NCBI RefSeq assembly: GCF_016093295.1
Contig: NZ_JAEDAL010000001.1
Location: 1-64,000, forward strand
Length of the DNA: 64,000 bases
Direction: 5' to 3'
Source: Inhella gelatinilytica
GTDB lineage: Bacteria; Pseudomonadota; Gammaproteobacteria; Burkholderiales; Burkholderiaceae_C
A program made the position numbers and the translations under genes. The first letter of the stretch is position 1. Each line of letters opens with the position of its first letter. Positions 44,902 to 56,862 of the stretch are shown in pieces. The notes under the pieces are model-generated. The model ran no database searches, was not told the origin of the DNA, and was given only the letters and a program-made list of their open reading frames with translations.

Positions 44902-44960
44902 GGATGCATCTTGCGCGGTGCTCCGGATGCAGTCAAAAGTCAGCCGTGCTGCGGGCTAGC

Positions 44961-45197
44961 ATGGCGCCCTTTCTTCCCCAATCCCCTGGCATGGTCTCCC
45001 AAATCCTGGCCGCGATCGGCCTGACGGCCTGTGTTGGCATTGCGCTGTATCAGCTAAAGAACTGGTTGATGCGCCGCCGCGCCAAGCCGCGTCGCCCCGC
45101 ACCGACTGCCCGGCCCGAACGCCAAGAGGTCGAGTGGGACGGCAATGTGGCCCGCCCTGACTTTCGCAAGCGGCGCGACAAGCGCACGCTGCACTGA
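44961..45197 (+). CDS. Small single-pass membrane protein, hypothetical
   Basis: This 78-residue protein starts at ATG 44961; an inner ATG at 44991 would give 68 residues. It has one TM helix (ILAAIGLTACVGIALYQL) followed by a basic, proline-rich cytoplasmic tail ending DFRKRRDKRTLH. I do not recognise a family. It lies between the divergent lipoprotein gene and the convergent uvrA-like gene, 4 bp from the latter's stop. The TM-plus-basic-tail form supports a real gene. Confidence 0.5.
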   Translation: MAPFLPQSPGMVSQILAAIGLTACVGIALYQLKNWLMRRRAKPRRPAPTARPERQEVEWDGNVARPDFRKRRDKRTLH

Positions 45198-45201
45198 TCG
45201 C

Positions 45202-48200
45202 TCAGCGGCTCAAAACCCCCGCCAGTGCCTGCCCGGTGTGGGTGCCGACCGCCACCAAATGCTCGGGCGTGCCCGCCGCCACCAGGCGGCCGCCGCCCTT
45301 GCCGCCCTCGGGCCCCAGGTCGATGACCCAGTCGGCCTCGGCCATCAGGTCCAGGTCATGCTCAATGACCCACACCGAATGGCCGCCGTCCACCAGGCGG
45401 TGCAGCACCGCAATCAGGCGCGCCACATCGGCCATGTGCAAGCCGACCGTGGGTTCGTCCAGCACATAGAGGGTGTGCGGCTGCTTCTGGCGGCGCACGT
45501 CCTCGCGCACCTTCACCAGCTCGCTAACCAGCTTGATGCGCTGGGCCTCGCCGCCGCTCAGCGTGGGCGAGGGCTGGCCGAGCGTCAGGTAGCCCAGGCC
45601 CACGTCCTGCAACAGTTTGAGGGGGTGGTGGATCGCCGGCATGGCGGCGAAGAACTCGACCGCCTCGTCCACCGGCAGCTCCAAAACCTCGCCGATGCTT
45701 TTCCCACGCCAGCGCACCGCCAGGGTTTCGGGGTTGAAGCGCTGGCCGGCACAGACGTCGCAGGTCAACTTCACATCGGGCAGAAAGCTCATCTCCACCG
45801 TTCGCATGCCCTGCCCTTCGCAGGCCGGGCAGCGGCCGGGGCCGGTGTTGAAGCTGAAGCGCCCGGCCTGGAAGCCGCGGCCCTTGGCTTCAAGCGTTTC
45901 GGCAAACAGCTTGCGGATCGCGTCCCAGAAGCCGATGTAGGTGGCCGGGCAGGAGCGCGGGGTCTTGCCGATCGGGGTCTGGTCGACTTCGAGCACGCGC
46001 TCGATCGCCTCATGGCCCTCGATCGCCGCGCAGCCCGACCACTTCGAAGGGGCCTTGCGCAGCGGCACGGCGGCGGCCAGATTGGCCAGCAGCACCTCGC
46101 GCGCCAGCGTGCTCTTGCCCGAACCGCTGACCCCGGTGACACCCACCAGACGGCCCAGCGGCAGGCTGGCATCGAGCTGCTGCAGGTTGTGCAGCGTGGC
46201 GCCGCGCACCGTCACGTGCGGTGTCTCGGCGTTCACGGGCCGGCGCGGGCGCAGCGGGTGGCGCATCGGTTCGGCCAGGCAACGGCCGGTGGTCGACTCC
46301 GGCGCTGCGGCCAAATCGGCTGCCGTGCCCTGCGCCACCACGCGCCCGCCGCGTTGGCCGGCGCCGGGGCCGATGTCGATCAGGTGTTCGGCGCGGCGGA
46401 TCGTGTCTTCGTCATGCTCGACGACGACCAAGGTGTTGCCGCGGCTGGCCAGGGTCTGCAGGGCGTCGAGCAGGATGCGGTTGTCGCGCGGGTGCAGGCC
46501 GATGGTGGGTTCGTCCAGCACATAGCAAACGCCCTGAAGGTGCGAGCCGAGCTGCGCGGCCAGGCGGATGCGCTGGGCCTCGCCGCCACTCAGCGTAGGA
46601 GCGGCGCGGTCCAGGGTGAGGTAGCCCAGGCCCACCTGCTGCAAAAAGGCCAGGCGGGCGCGGATCTCGCTCAGCACATCGCGGCCGATCTCGTGTGCGC
46701 GGCCCGCCAGGGCCAGGCTGTCCACCCAGGCCAGGCAGTCGTCCACACTCAGCTGCGCGATGTCGGCAATCGGCGCGTCGGCAAAGCGCACCGCCCGCGC
46801 CGTGGGGTTCAGCCGCGCACCGCCGCAGTCCGGGCAGGGCAGATCGCCCAGGTCCTCGATCTCCGGTTCGTGCGAGAGCCGCTGCTCGCGGCCCTTTTCG
46901 TCGTCGCCTAGTTGCGAGTCGTCCAGCAGCTGGCGCTGGCTGCGGTCCAGCGCCAAGCCGGTGCCCACGCAACTCGTGCACCAGCCCTGCTTGCTGTTGT
47001 AGGAGAACAGGCGCGGGTCCAGCTGCGGGTAGCTGGTGCCACAGACCGGGCAGGCGCGCTCGGTGGAGAACACACGCACCGGCTGGGCGCCGGTCAAGCA
47101 GGGCAGCAGGTGCACCACGCCCTTGCCCGCTTCCAGGGCCTTGGCCAGCAACTCGCGCAGCGCGGGTTCGTTGGCGGGGTTCACCTCCACCTCGCCCACG
47201 GGCAGCTCGATCACATGCTCCTTGAAGCGGTCCAGGCGCGGCCAGGGCTTGGTGGGGATGAAGAGCCCGTCCACGCGCAGATGGGTGTAGCCCTTGGCGG
47301 CCTGAGCCTTGGCCAGGTCGGTGTACAGGCCCTTGCGGTGCATCACCAGCGGCGCCAGCAGGCCGATGCGCTGGCCGCGGTACTCGCTCTGGATCTGCGC
47401 CAGGATCTGCTCGGCCGACTGCGGCGCCACCACGGCACCGTCGTGCACGCAATGCTGCACGCCCAGCTTGACCCACAGCAGGCGCAGGAAGTGCCAGACC
47501 TCAGTGGTGGTGGCCACCGTGCTCTTGCGGCCGCCGCGGCTCAAGCGCTGCTCGATGGCGACGGTGGGCGGAATGCCCCAGACGGCATCCACCTCGGGTC
47601 GGCCGGCCGGCTGCACGATGCTGCGCGCATAGGCGTTCAGCGATTCGAGGTAGCGGCGCTGGCCCTCGTTGAACAGGATGTCAAAGGCCAGCGTGCTCTT
47701 GCCCGAGCCGGACACGCCAGTGATGACGTTGAACTTGCCGCGCGGCACGTCCACATGTACGCCCTTGAGGTTGTGCTCGCGGGCGTTGACGATCTGGATC
47801 GCCTCGCTCTGCGCCGCGCGCTCTTTTCTTCGATTCAAGAGCAAGGTCTGCAGCGGCAACCCTTCGGCCGCCTTGACCGGCTCGTCCATCGCCAGCGCGT
47901 AGTCGCGCAGGGCCTGGGCGGTGTGGCTGCTGGCGTGCTCGCGCACGTCCTCGGGCGTGCCCTGGCAGACCAGCAGGCCGCCCTCGCTGCCGCCCTCGGG
48001 GCCGAGGTCGATCAGCCAGTCGGCGGCGCGGATGACGTCGAGGTTGTGCTCGATCAGCAGCAGCGAATGACCAGCGCTGATCAGCTTGCGCATCGAACGC
48101 ATCAGCTTGGCGATGTCATCAAAGTGCAGGCCGGTGGTGGGCTCGTCGAACACGAACAGCAGGCCCTTCTTGGCCACGCGCGGCTTGCTGCCGCTGTCGG

Positions 48201-50778
48201 CCAGGTGGGAGGCCAGCTTCAGGCGCTGCGCCTCGCCGCCGCTCAGCGTGGGCACCGGCTGGCCCAGGCGCAGGTAGTCCAGGCCCACGTCCTGCAGGGG
48301 CTGCAGCTTGGCCAGCAGCTCGCGGTCGTCCTTGAACAGTTCCACGGCCTCGGCCACGGTCAGCTCCAGCACCTCGGCCACATTGAGCTTGCGGCTGCAT
48401 CGCTCGATCACCACTTCCAGCAGCTCCGTGCGGTAGCGCGTGCCATTGCAGTCCGGGCAGCGCAGGTACACATCGCTGAGGAACTGCATCTCCACATGCT
48501 CGAAGCCTGTGCCCGCGCAGGTGGGGCAGCGGCCTTCGCCGGCGTTGAAGCTGAAATGGCCGGCGCCGTAGCCACGCTCCAGCGCCAACGGAGCGGCGGC
48601 AAATCGCTTGCGCACCTCGTCAAAGGCCCCGACCACCGAGGCCGGGTTGGAGCGGGCGGTCTTGCCGATCGGGCTTTGATCGACGAACACCACGCCGGCC
48701 AGCCAGTCGGCGCCGAGCAGACGGTCGTGCGCGCCGGGGGCGTCGGTGCTTTCGCCGAAGTGGCGCTTCAGCGCCGGCACCAGCACGTCCTGCACCAGGG
48801 TGGATTTGCCCGAGCCGCTCACGCCCGTGACGACGACAAAGCGCTGCAGCGGGATCTCGACCGAGAGCGAGCGCAGGTTGTGCTCGCGCGCGCCTTCGAG
48901 CAGCAGGCGCGGGGTATTGGCCTCCACCACGCGCTTCAGGCCCATGCCCACATGGCGGCGCCCACCCAGGTAGTTGCCGGTCATGGTGTTGGCGGCGCGC
49001 AGGGCCTCGGGGGTGCCGTCAAACACCACATGGCCGCCCAGCATGCCGGGGCCGGGGCCCATGTCGAGCACACGGTCGGCGGCAAACATCACGGCTGGGT
49101 CGTGTTCGACCACAACCAGGGTGTTGCCGGCATCGCGCAGGCGGTGCATGGCCTGGGTGATGCGGTGCATGTCGCGCGGGTGCAGGCCGATGCTGGGCTC
49201 GTCCAGCACAAAGAGCGTGTTGACCAGGCTGGTGCCCAGAGCCGTCGTCAGGTTGATGCGCTGCACCTCGCCGCCGCTGAGCGTGCGGCTCTGGCGGTCC
49301 AGGGTCAGGTAATGCAGTCCGACATCGCAGAGGTACTTCAGCCGGTTGCGGATCTCATCGAGCAGATGTCCGAGCGCCTCGTCCAGCAGCGCCGAGTCCG
49401 GCTGGTAGGCATCGAAGAAGGCGCGCACCTGGGCGATCGGCAGCTGCAGCAGGTCCGGCAGGGCCAGGCCGGGCAGTTCGGCCAGCTGGGTCGGCGTCCA
49501 GCCCACGCCCACCGGCAGGAAGCGCGCCGCGGGCGCCAGCACCGCATCGGCCTCAGGCTTTCCGCCCAGACGCCACAACAGCGATTCGGTCTGCAGGCGC
49601 GCACCGCGGCAATGCGGACATTCGGTGTAGCTGCGGTACTTGGACAGCAGCACCCTGATGTGCATCTTGTAGGCCTTGGTCTCCAGGTACGCGAAGAAGC
49701 GCCGCACCCCGTACCACTTCTTGCCCCACTGCCCGTCCTTATAGTCCTCCTGGCCTTCCAGCACCCAGTGGCGCTGCTCGGGGCTGAGGTGGCTCCAGGC
49801 GGTGTCGCGCGGGATGCCGAAGGCGCCGGCATGCTTCATCAGATCGTCCTGGCACTCGGCCCAGGCCGGGGTCTGGAAGGGCTTGATGGCGCCACCGCGC
49901 AGGGTCTTCTTCTCGTCCGGGATCACCAGGCCCCAGTCCACGCCGATGACGCGGCCAAAACCACGGCAGTGCTCGCAGGCGCCCAGGGCGGAGTTGAAGC
50001 TGAACAACGCCGGTTGCGGCGGGCGGTAGCGGATGTCACTGTCCGGGCAATGCAGGCCGCTGCTGTAGCGCCAGACCTCGGGTCCATCCAAGTTTTGGAC
50101 CGCCATCAGGCCCTGGCCGCGGGTGAGGCAGGTTTCGATGGCCTCCATCAGCCGCACGTCTTCGGCGCTGGAGAGGCGGATGCGGTCGGCCACCACGTCG
50201 ATAACGGCTTGACCGTCGGCCTCACGGCGGTTCAGGTAGCGGGTGAAGCCGGCGGCGGACAGCCATTGCTCGATCTCACCCTCACCCACCGCGGCTGGCA
50301 ACTGCACGGCAAACGTGAGCGCCACGCGCGGGTCGCCCGCGGCGGCGGCGCGGGCGCGCAGATCGGCAGCAATCGTGGCCGGTGTGTCCGCCCGAACTTC
50401 CTGCGCGGTCTGGCGGTCGAACAGCCGGGCCGCGCGGGCGAACAGCAGCTTGAGGTGGTCGTTCAGCTCGGTCATGGTGCCGACCGTGCTGCGGCTGTTG
50501 CGCACCGGGTTGGTCTGATCGATGGCAATGGCCGGGGGCACGCCCTCCACACTGTCCACCGCCGGGCGGTCCATGCGGTCCAGGAACTGGCGCGCGTAGG
50601 CCGAGAAGGTCTCGACGTAGCGGCGCTGGCCCTCGGCATAGAGGGTGTCGAACACCAGCGAGCTCTTGCCTGAACCACTGGGCCCAGTCACCACGGTCAA
50701 CTCCCCGGTGCGGATCTCCAGGTCCAGGTTCTTGAGGTTGTGCTGGCGGGCACCGCGAATTCGAATGGGGGCTGACAT
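45202..50778 (-). CDS. Double-length UvrA-like protein (tandem fused UvrA, four ABC ATPase cores)
   Basis: At 1858 residues this is about twice the length of canonical UvrA. Four Walker A motifs are visible: GPSGSGKSS at about 32, GVSGSGKST at about 652, 1021 and 1549. Four signatures follow at about 499 ([11 protein letters not shown]), 843 ([11 protein letters not shown]), 1393 ([11 protein letters not shown]) and 1737 ([11 protein letters not shown]). Each half has the UvrA order ABC-I then ABC-II, with zinc modules such as CPTCAGTG...CPDCNG and CPACEGQG...CDVC. Canonical UvrA starts nucleotide excision repair with UvrB; the role of such fusions is not settled. ATG 50778 ([16 protein letters not shown]) is preferred over ATG 50808. 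I leave the symbol empty because the usual uvrA may lie elsewhere. Confidence 0.92.
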   Translation of the reverse strand: MSAPIRIRGARQHNLKNLDLEIRTGELTVVTGPSGSGKSSLVFDTLYAEGQRRYVETFSAYARQFLDRMDRPAVDSVEGVPPAIAIDQTNPVRNSRSTVGTMTELNDHLKLLFARAARLFDRQTAQEVRADTPATIAADLRARAAAAGDPRVALTFAVQLPAAVGEGEIEQWLSAAGFTRYLNRREADGQAVIDVVADRIRLSSAEDVRLMEAIETCLTRGQGLMAVQNLDGPEVWRYSSGLHCPDSDIRYRPPQPALFSFNSALGACEHCRGFGRVIGVDWGLVIPDEKKTLRGGAIKPFQTPAWAECQDDLMKHAGAFGIPRDTAWSHLSPEQRHWVLEGQEDYKDGQWGKKWYGVRRFFAYLETKAYKMHIRVLLSKYRSYTECPHCRGARLQTESLLWRLGGKPEADAVLAPAARFLPVGVGWTPTQLAELPGLALPDLLQLPIAQVRAFFDAYQPDSALLDEALGHLLDEIRNRLKYLCDVGLHYLTLDRQSRTLSGGEVQRINLTTALGTSLVNTLFVLDEPSIGLHPRDMHRITQAMHRLRDAGNTLVVVEHDPAVMFAADRVLDMGPGPGMLGGHVVFDGTPEALRAANTMTGNYLGGRRHVGMGLKRVVEANTPRLLLEGAREHNLRSLSVEIPLQRFVVVTGVSGSGKSTLVQDVLVPALKRHFGESTDAPGAHDRLLGADWLAGVVFVDQSPIGKTARSNPASVVGAFDEVRKRFAAAPLALERGYGAGHFSFNAGEGRCPTCAGTGFEHVEMQFLSDVYLRCPDCNGTRYRTELLEVVIERCSRKLNVAEVLELTVAEAVELFKDDRELLAKLQPLQDVGLDYLRLGQPVPTLSGGEAQRLKLASHLADSGSKPRVAKKGLLFVFDEPTTGLHFDDIAKLMRSMRKLISAGHSLLLIEHNLDVIRAADWLIDLGPEGGSEGGLLVCQGTPEDVREHASSHTAQALRDYALAMDEPVKAAEGLPLQTLLLNRRKERAAQSEAIQIVNAREHNLKGVHVDVPRGKFNVITGVSGSGKSTLAFDILFNEGQRRYLESLNAYARSIVQPAGRPEVDAVWGIPPTVAIEQRLSRGGRKSTVATTTEVWHFLRLLWVKLGVQHCVHDGAVVAPQSAEQILAQIQSEYRGQRIGLLAPLVMHRKGLYTDLAKAQAAKGYTHLRVDGLFIPTKPWPRLDRFKEHVIELPVGEVEVNPANEPALRELLAKALEAGKGVVHLLPCLTGAQPVRVFSTERACPVCGTSYPQLDPRLFSYNSKQGWCTSCVGTGLALDRSQRQLLDDSQLGDDEKGREQRLSHEPEIEDLGDLPCPDCGGARLNPTARAVRFADAPIADIAQLSVDDCLAWVDSLALAGRAHEIGRDVLSEIRARLAFLQQVGLGYLTLDRAAPTLSGGEAQRIRLAAQLGSHLQGVCYVLDEPTIGLHPRDNRILLDALQTLASRGNTLVVVEHDEDTIRRAEHLIDIGPGAGQRGGRVVAQGTAADLAAAPESTTGRCLAEPMRHPLRPRRPVNAETPHVTVRGATLHNLQQLDASLPLGRLVGVTGVSGSGKSTLAREVLLANLAAAVPLRKAPSKWSGCAAIEGHEAIERVLEVDQTPIGKTPRSCPATYIGFWDAIRKLFAETLEAKGRGFQAGRFSFNTGPGRCPACEGQGMRTVEMSFLPDVKLTCDVCAGQRFNPETLAVRWRGKSIGEVLELPVDEAVEFFAAMPAIHHPLKLLQDVGLGYLTLGQPSPTLSGGEAQRIKLVSELVKVREDVRRQKQPHTLYVLDEPTVGLHMADVARLIAVLHRLVDGGHSVWVIEHDLDLMAEADWVIDLGPEGGKGGGRLVAAGTPEHLVAVGTHTGQALAGVLSR

Positions 50779-50846
50779 GGAGGCTTCACCACGACGGGGG
50801 GCGAACATTCTGCGGGCTGGCGAGAATTGCTGCTGAAAGGCCTTCC

Positions 50847-52367
50847 ATGACCCTGCACGACGCTTCCTTGTTTTCGGCCCTCCGAACCGGCTTCCCCTCG
50901 GACTGGGATCAGACCGCCATCACCGTCTGGGACCAGGACGACCAGCCCGCCTACTCCTGGCGTGACCTGGACCGAGGATCGGCCATGCTGGCCAACCTGT
51001 TCATCGATCTGGGGATTGAGCCCGGTGAGCGCGTCGCGCTGCAGGTGGAAAAGTCGGTCGAGGCCCTGATGGTGTGGCTGGCCTGCCTGCGCAGCGGTTT
51101 GGTGCTGGTGCCCCTCAACCCCGCCTACCAAGCCGCCGAACTGACCCATTTTTTGCGCGATGCCGAACCTCGGGTGCTCATCTGCGCGCCTGAAACCTTC
51201 GGGCGCCACAGCAGCCTGGCCTTTCAGCTGGGGGTCGGCTGGGTGTTCACCCTCGGCACCGAGCGCACGGGCACGCTGCTGGACCGGGCGGCGTTCCAGC
51301 CTGACCGACACACCCCGCTGCCCCGCACCGAGGCCGACGCGGCCGCCATCCTGTACACCAGCGGCACCACGGGGGTCAGCAAAGGGGCGTTACTGACTCA
51401 CGGCAATTTGCTCAGCAATGCCCAAACCTTGGTCGAGCTCTGGGGGTGGCGCGCCCAGCCGGACGTGCTGATTCACGCCCTGCCCATCTTCCATGTCCAT
51501 GGCCTGTTCGTCGCCAGCCATTGCGCCCTGCTCAGCGGCAGCCCCATGCGCTGGCTGCAACGTTTTGACCCTGCCGCCGTTTGTTCTGCTTTGGAGGGGG
51601 CCACGGTCTTCATGGGCGTGCCCACGCTGTACACGCGTTTGCTGGCCCACCCCGCCTTTACACCGGCCCGTTGCGGCACCATGCGACTGTTCATCAGCGG
51701 CTCCGCGCCCCTGCAGGCCGAAACCTTCGATGCCTTCGAGCAGCACATCGGCCAACGGATTTTGGAGCGCTACGGCATGAGCGAGACCGGCATGCTGACC
51801 AGCAACCCGCTACACGGCGAACGCCGCCGGGCCTCCGTGGGGCCCGCGCTGCCGGGGGTCAGCGTGCGCATTCACGAACCCGACAGCGAGGGCGTGGGCA
51901 GCGTCGAAGTCCAGGGGCCGAATGTGTTTTCGGGCTACTGGAAACGCCCAGAGCTCAATGCCACCGAGTTCACCTCTGACGGGTTCTTCCGCACGGGCGA
52001 CATGGGGCGCGTGGATGCCGAGGGGTATTTGTGGCTGGTCGGGCGGGCCAAGGACCTGATCATCACCGGCGGCTTCAATGTCTACCCTGCCGAGGTGGAA
52101 CTGCACCTGAACGAGTTGCCCGGAGTGCAGGAGTCCGCGGTGATCGGCTTGCCCCATCCGGACTTTGGGGAGGCGGTGACGGCGCTGGTGGTTCCGCAAG
52201 CGGGCGCAGCACCCGACGAAGCCGACCTGCTCGCCCGCATGCGCCAACGCCTGGCCGGGTTCAAGTGCCCCAAACGCATCCTCGTCTGTGCCGAGTTGCC
52301 GCGCAACGCCATGGGCAAGGTGCAGAAAAAACTCTTGCGAGACACCCATGCCCAGCTCTACCGCTGA
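50847..52367 (+). CDS. AMP-binding acyl-CoA ligase, malonyl-CoA synthetase (MatB)-like
   Basis: The 506-residue ANL-family adenylating enzyme has the P-loop [20 protein letters not shown]5 motif [13 protein letters not shown]7 [14 protein letters not shown] and the C-terminal A10 lysine [11 protein letters not shown]. The segment [14 protein letters not shown] is characteristic of MatB malonyl-CoA synthetases and close short-chain ligases. It forms an acyl-AMP and then acyl-CoA in the cytosol. The precise acid is inferred. It overlaps the next small gene by 20 bp. Confidence 0.85.
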   Translation: MTLHDASLFSALRTGFPSDWDQTAITVWDQDDQPAYSWRDLDRGSAMLANLFIDLGIEPGERVALQVEKSVEALMVWLACLRSGLVLVPLNPAYQAAELTHFLRDAEPRVLICAPETFGRHSSLAFQLGVGWVFTLGTERTGTLLDRAAFQPDRHTPLPRTEADAAAILYTSGTTGVSKGALLTHGNLLSNAQTLVELWGWRAQPDVLIHALPIFHVHGLFVASHCALLSGSPMRWLQRFDPAAVCSALEGATVFMGVPTLYTRLLAHPAFTPARCGTMRLFISGSAPLQAETFDAFEQHIGQRILERYGMSETGMLTSNPLHGERRRASVGPALPGVSVRIHEPDSEGVGSVEVQGPNVFSGYWKRPELNATEFTSDGFFRTGDMGRVDAEGYLWLVGRAKDLIITGGFNVYPAEVELHLNELPGVQESAVIGLPHPDFGEAVTALVVPQAGAAPDEADLLARMRQRLAGFKCPKRILVCAELPRNAMGKVQKKLLRDTHAQLYR

Positions 52368-52572
52368 AGCCCCCTGCCCGCGCTGCGGACGGCCCCGGGT
52401 GTGTGGGGCCACCACCGGCGACTGCGCCTGCTTCGGCTTGGATCTCAGCCCCGAGTTGCAGCGGGAACTGCGGCGGCGTTGGTCAGACTGCCTGTGCGTG
52501 GCCTGCTTGAGTGCCCTCCAACGCGGCGCCCCCTTTGAGGCGCCTCAGGCTGAGCCAGCCCGAACGCGCTGA
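52348..52572 (+). CDS. Small cysteine-rich CWC-family protein
   Basis: The 74-residue protein has clustered cysteines: PCPRCGRPRVCGATTGDCAC near the N-terminus and DCLCVACL later. This is the arrangement of the cysteine-rich CWC family, a likely metal (zinc)-binding domain of unknown function. ATG 52348 lies inside the end of the MatB-like gene, overlapping 20 bp in another frame. Its 3' end overlaps the convergent exonuclease gene by 28 bp. Confidence 0.75.
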   Translation: MPSSTAEAPCPRCGRPRVCGATTGDCACFGLDLSPELQRELRRRWSDCLCVACLSALQRGAPFEAPQAEPARTR

Positions 52573-53036
52573 ACCGCAATCTGCAGCACTTTGGCGTCGC
52601 TGCTGGCGCGGTGCCGCCCGAGCGACAGCTCGTCGCGCACCCGATCTACGGTCGCGTGCCAGCGCGCCGCTTGGGCCTCGTCGAGCAAGGTGCGCAAATC
52701 TTCCAGGCGGAAGCTGGGGGTGAGATCCACGGCGTCATACAGCCGGGCCAGCCAGGGGTAGTCCTGCGCCCAGCCGTCGCAGTACACCGTTTGGCCCGCC
52801 AGCCGCTCGTTCAGCGCCGCGGCAACCCATTCGGCGGACCGACCGTGGGTAGCCAAAACCGCCCGACTGATCCCGTGCACAGCCTCCGCTTGATCGTCCC
52901 AGTGCACCCAATCGGGTTCCGGATGGATCAAGGTGCAAAAGGGCTGGCCCGCCCCGTCCACAAAACCCACTTCGATGGGATAGCTGCCGCGGCCGAAACC
53001 GCTGGCTTCGAGGTCGATAAAGGCAGGGGAGCTCAT
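52545..53036 (-). CDS. DnaQ-like 3'-5' exonuclease
   Basis: The 163-residue protein starting at ATG 53036 (MSSPAFIDLEASGFG) has the DEDD-family ExoI motif AFIDLEASG with the Asp-x-Glu pair. ExoII is near CDGWAQDYPWL, and ExoIII is HRASSDAKV with His and Asp. It is a compact single-domain exonuclease. The substrate (RNA or DNA) is not evident. The coding region overlaps the CWC gene's 3' end by 28 bp on the opposite strand. Confidence 0.83.
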   Translation of the reverse strand: MSSPAFIDLEASGFGRGSYPIEVGFVDGAGQPFCTLIHPEPDWVHWDDQAEAVHGISRAVLATHGRSAEWVAAALNERLAGQTVYCDGWAQDYPWLARLYDAVDLTPSFRLEDLRTLLDEAQAARWHATVDRVRDELSLGRHRASSDAKVLQIAVQRVRAGSA

Positions 53037-53151
53037 GCTGCTGAATGTAGTGCAGCCGCAACTAACGGGCATGCGGGATTTCCTGCCTTGGTCTGGTCAC
53101 CCGGGCGCTTTGCGCGCATGATCAAGTCTTCTGCCATCAACCGCTCACGGT

Positions 53152-53514
53152 ATGAAGCCCGCCGACGAACGTCGCCATTTTTCTCGGGTGCATTTCGCCA
53201 CCCAGGCCCAAGTCATCAGCGTCGACGAACGACTGGAGGCCCAGCTGCTGGATATCTCCTTACAAGGCGCATTGGTGCAATTGCCGGAAGGCGCGGCACT
53301 CCAAGCCGGCGAGCCGTGCTTGCTGGCCCTGCGCTTGGGCGACATCACCCTCAAGATGGGGGCCGAGGTGGCCCACGTCCAAGACGGGACGGCAGGCTTG
53401 CAATGCCGCACCATCGACTTGGAGTCCATCAGCCATTTGCGCCGTTTGGTGGAGGTCAACGTGGGTGACCCCAAGTTGTTGGAGCGCGATTTGAAGTCTC
53501 TCGTTGCGCTCTAA
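53152..53514 (+). CDS. PilZ-domain c-di-GMP-binding protein
   Basis: This is a 120-residue stand-alone PilZ domain. The c-di-GMP contact motifs are present: RRHFSRVHF (RxxxR) at the N-terminus and LDISLQGALV (Asp-x-Ser-x-x-Gly) about 25 residues later. It would act as a second-messenger receptor in the cytosol. A possible signalling partner in the window is the EAL protein at 56863, but they are not co-transcribed. No strong ribosome site is seen. Confidence 0.9.
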   Translation: MKPADERRHFSRVHFATQAQVISVDERLEAQLLDISLQGALVQLPEGAALQAGEPCLLALRLGDITLKMGAEVAHVQDGTAGLQCRTIDLESISHLRRLVEVNVGDPKLLERDLKSLVAL

Positions 53515-53591
53515 GTCGCGCAACGATTCATGGCCTGTTGGACCTGGGGCCCCCAGCAGCGCCGTTTGAACTGCGCCCCCAGGAGCACACC

Positions 53592-54380
53592 ATGTTGATC
53601 AAACGCCGCATCGGATTGGGATTGGCCACGCTCTTGATGGGCACCAGTGCTTGGGCCCAGCAGCATCCGCCAACGTTGACCTTTTGTTTGGAAAACGCCG
53701 ACAACATCCCCTGGATCATGATGGGCGCCAAGCCCGGCTACGCCCAGCTGCTGATGCTGGAAGTGGGCAAACAAATGGGCATTGAATTCAAGCTCGTCCC
53801 CACCCCTTGGAAACAGTGCCTGGCCGATGTCAAAGCGGGCACCGTGGATGGCGCCATCAGTGGCAGCTACAGCAAGGAGCGAGCGGAATTTGCTGACTAC
53901 CCCATCAAGTTGGACGGTGAAGTCGATGCCACCCGCCGCCTCTACCGGGCGTCCTACAGCTTTTACCGGCAAAAAGGGGCGGCGTTGCAGTGGGATGGCA
54001 AGGCCCTACAGGCCAACGGCCTGATCGGGGCCCAGCAGGGGTTCTCTGTGGTGGCGCAACTCAAGGACCTGGGGGCCAAGGTCGAGGACAACACCACCTC
54101 GGCCGATGAAGTCCTCAAGCGCGTGGTCTCCGGCAAGTACCAGGCGGGCGTCGTCCAAAACGCCGAAGGCGACAACTCCATTGCCCAAGACCCGGCGCTG
54201 AAAGGCCTGGAACGCGTCGAGCCGGTGATCGTGGAAAAGGCCTACTACACCCTGTTTTCCAAGACCTTTACCGCCAAACACGCGCCAACGGCCCGTGCGG
54301 TTTGGAACACCATCCTAAAGGTTCGCAACGACCCCGCCTTCAAGGCGCAGGCCGGCGCCTTGACCAAGGGTTCTGAATGA
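53592..54380 (+). CDS. Family 3 solute-binding-like periplasmic protein (orphan)
   Basis: The 262-residue protein has a signal peptide (RRIGLGLATLLMGTSAWAQ) and a family 3 solute-binding domain (GYAQLLMLEVGKQMGIEF; VKAGTVDGAISGSYSKERAEF). Two cysteines (TFCLEN and WKQCLAD) could pair. ATG 53592 has an AGGAG site 6 bases upstream. No transport genes are nearby. It is related in type, but not closely in sequence, to the protein at 35407. Confidence 0.88.
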   Translation: MLIKRRIGLGLATLLMGTSAWAQQHPPTLTFCLENADNIPWIMMGAKPGYAQLLMLEVGKQMGIEFKLVPTPWKQCLADVKAGTVDGAISGSYSKERAEFADYPIKLDGEVDATRRLYRASYSFYRQKGAALQWDGKALQANGLIGAQQGFSVVAQLKDLGAKVEDNTTSADEVLKRVVSGKYQAGVVQNAEGDNSIAQDPALKGLERVEPVIVEKAYYTLFSKTFTAKHAPTARAVWNTILKVRNDPAFKAQAGALTKGSE

Positions 54381-54384
54381 GGCG

Positions 54385-54409
54385 ATGCCCCTAGGCTTGT
54401 GGGGGGCAT
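54385..54409. other. GC-rich hairpin after solute-binding gene
   Basis: ATGCCCC and GGGGCAT pair across an 11-base loop just after the stop at 54380. No T-run follows, so termination is doubtful. Confidence 0.3.
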
Positions 54410-54469
54410 TGACCATCCAGAGGGCGCCCCGTCGCGACAATACGGGGTTGCCCCGACTGTGATGCCCCC

Positions 54470-56788
<2,319 letters not shown>

Positions 56789-56862
56789 ACCCCGATGACA
56801 GCGGGCTTGGCAAGTCAGGGATCTAGCGCATACTTCCAACGACGGAGTGAACCCTGGTTTTG

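Noticed and set aside
46912-50673. Very long open frame (1253 codons) on the plus strand opposite the UvrA-like gene
   Set aside because: It reads as low-complexity His/Gln/Ala/Val/Leu text with no domain, the usual mirror of a GC-rich gene. The minus strand has clear ABC motifs throughout.
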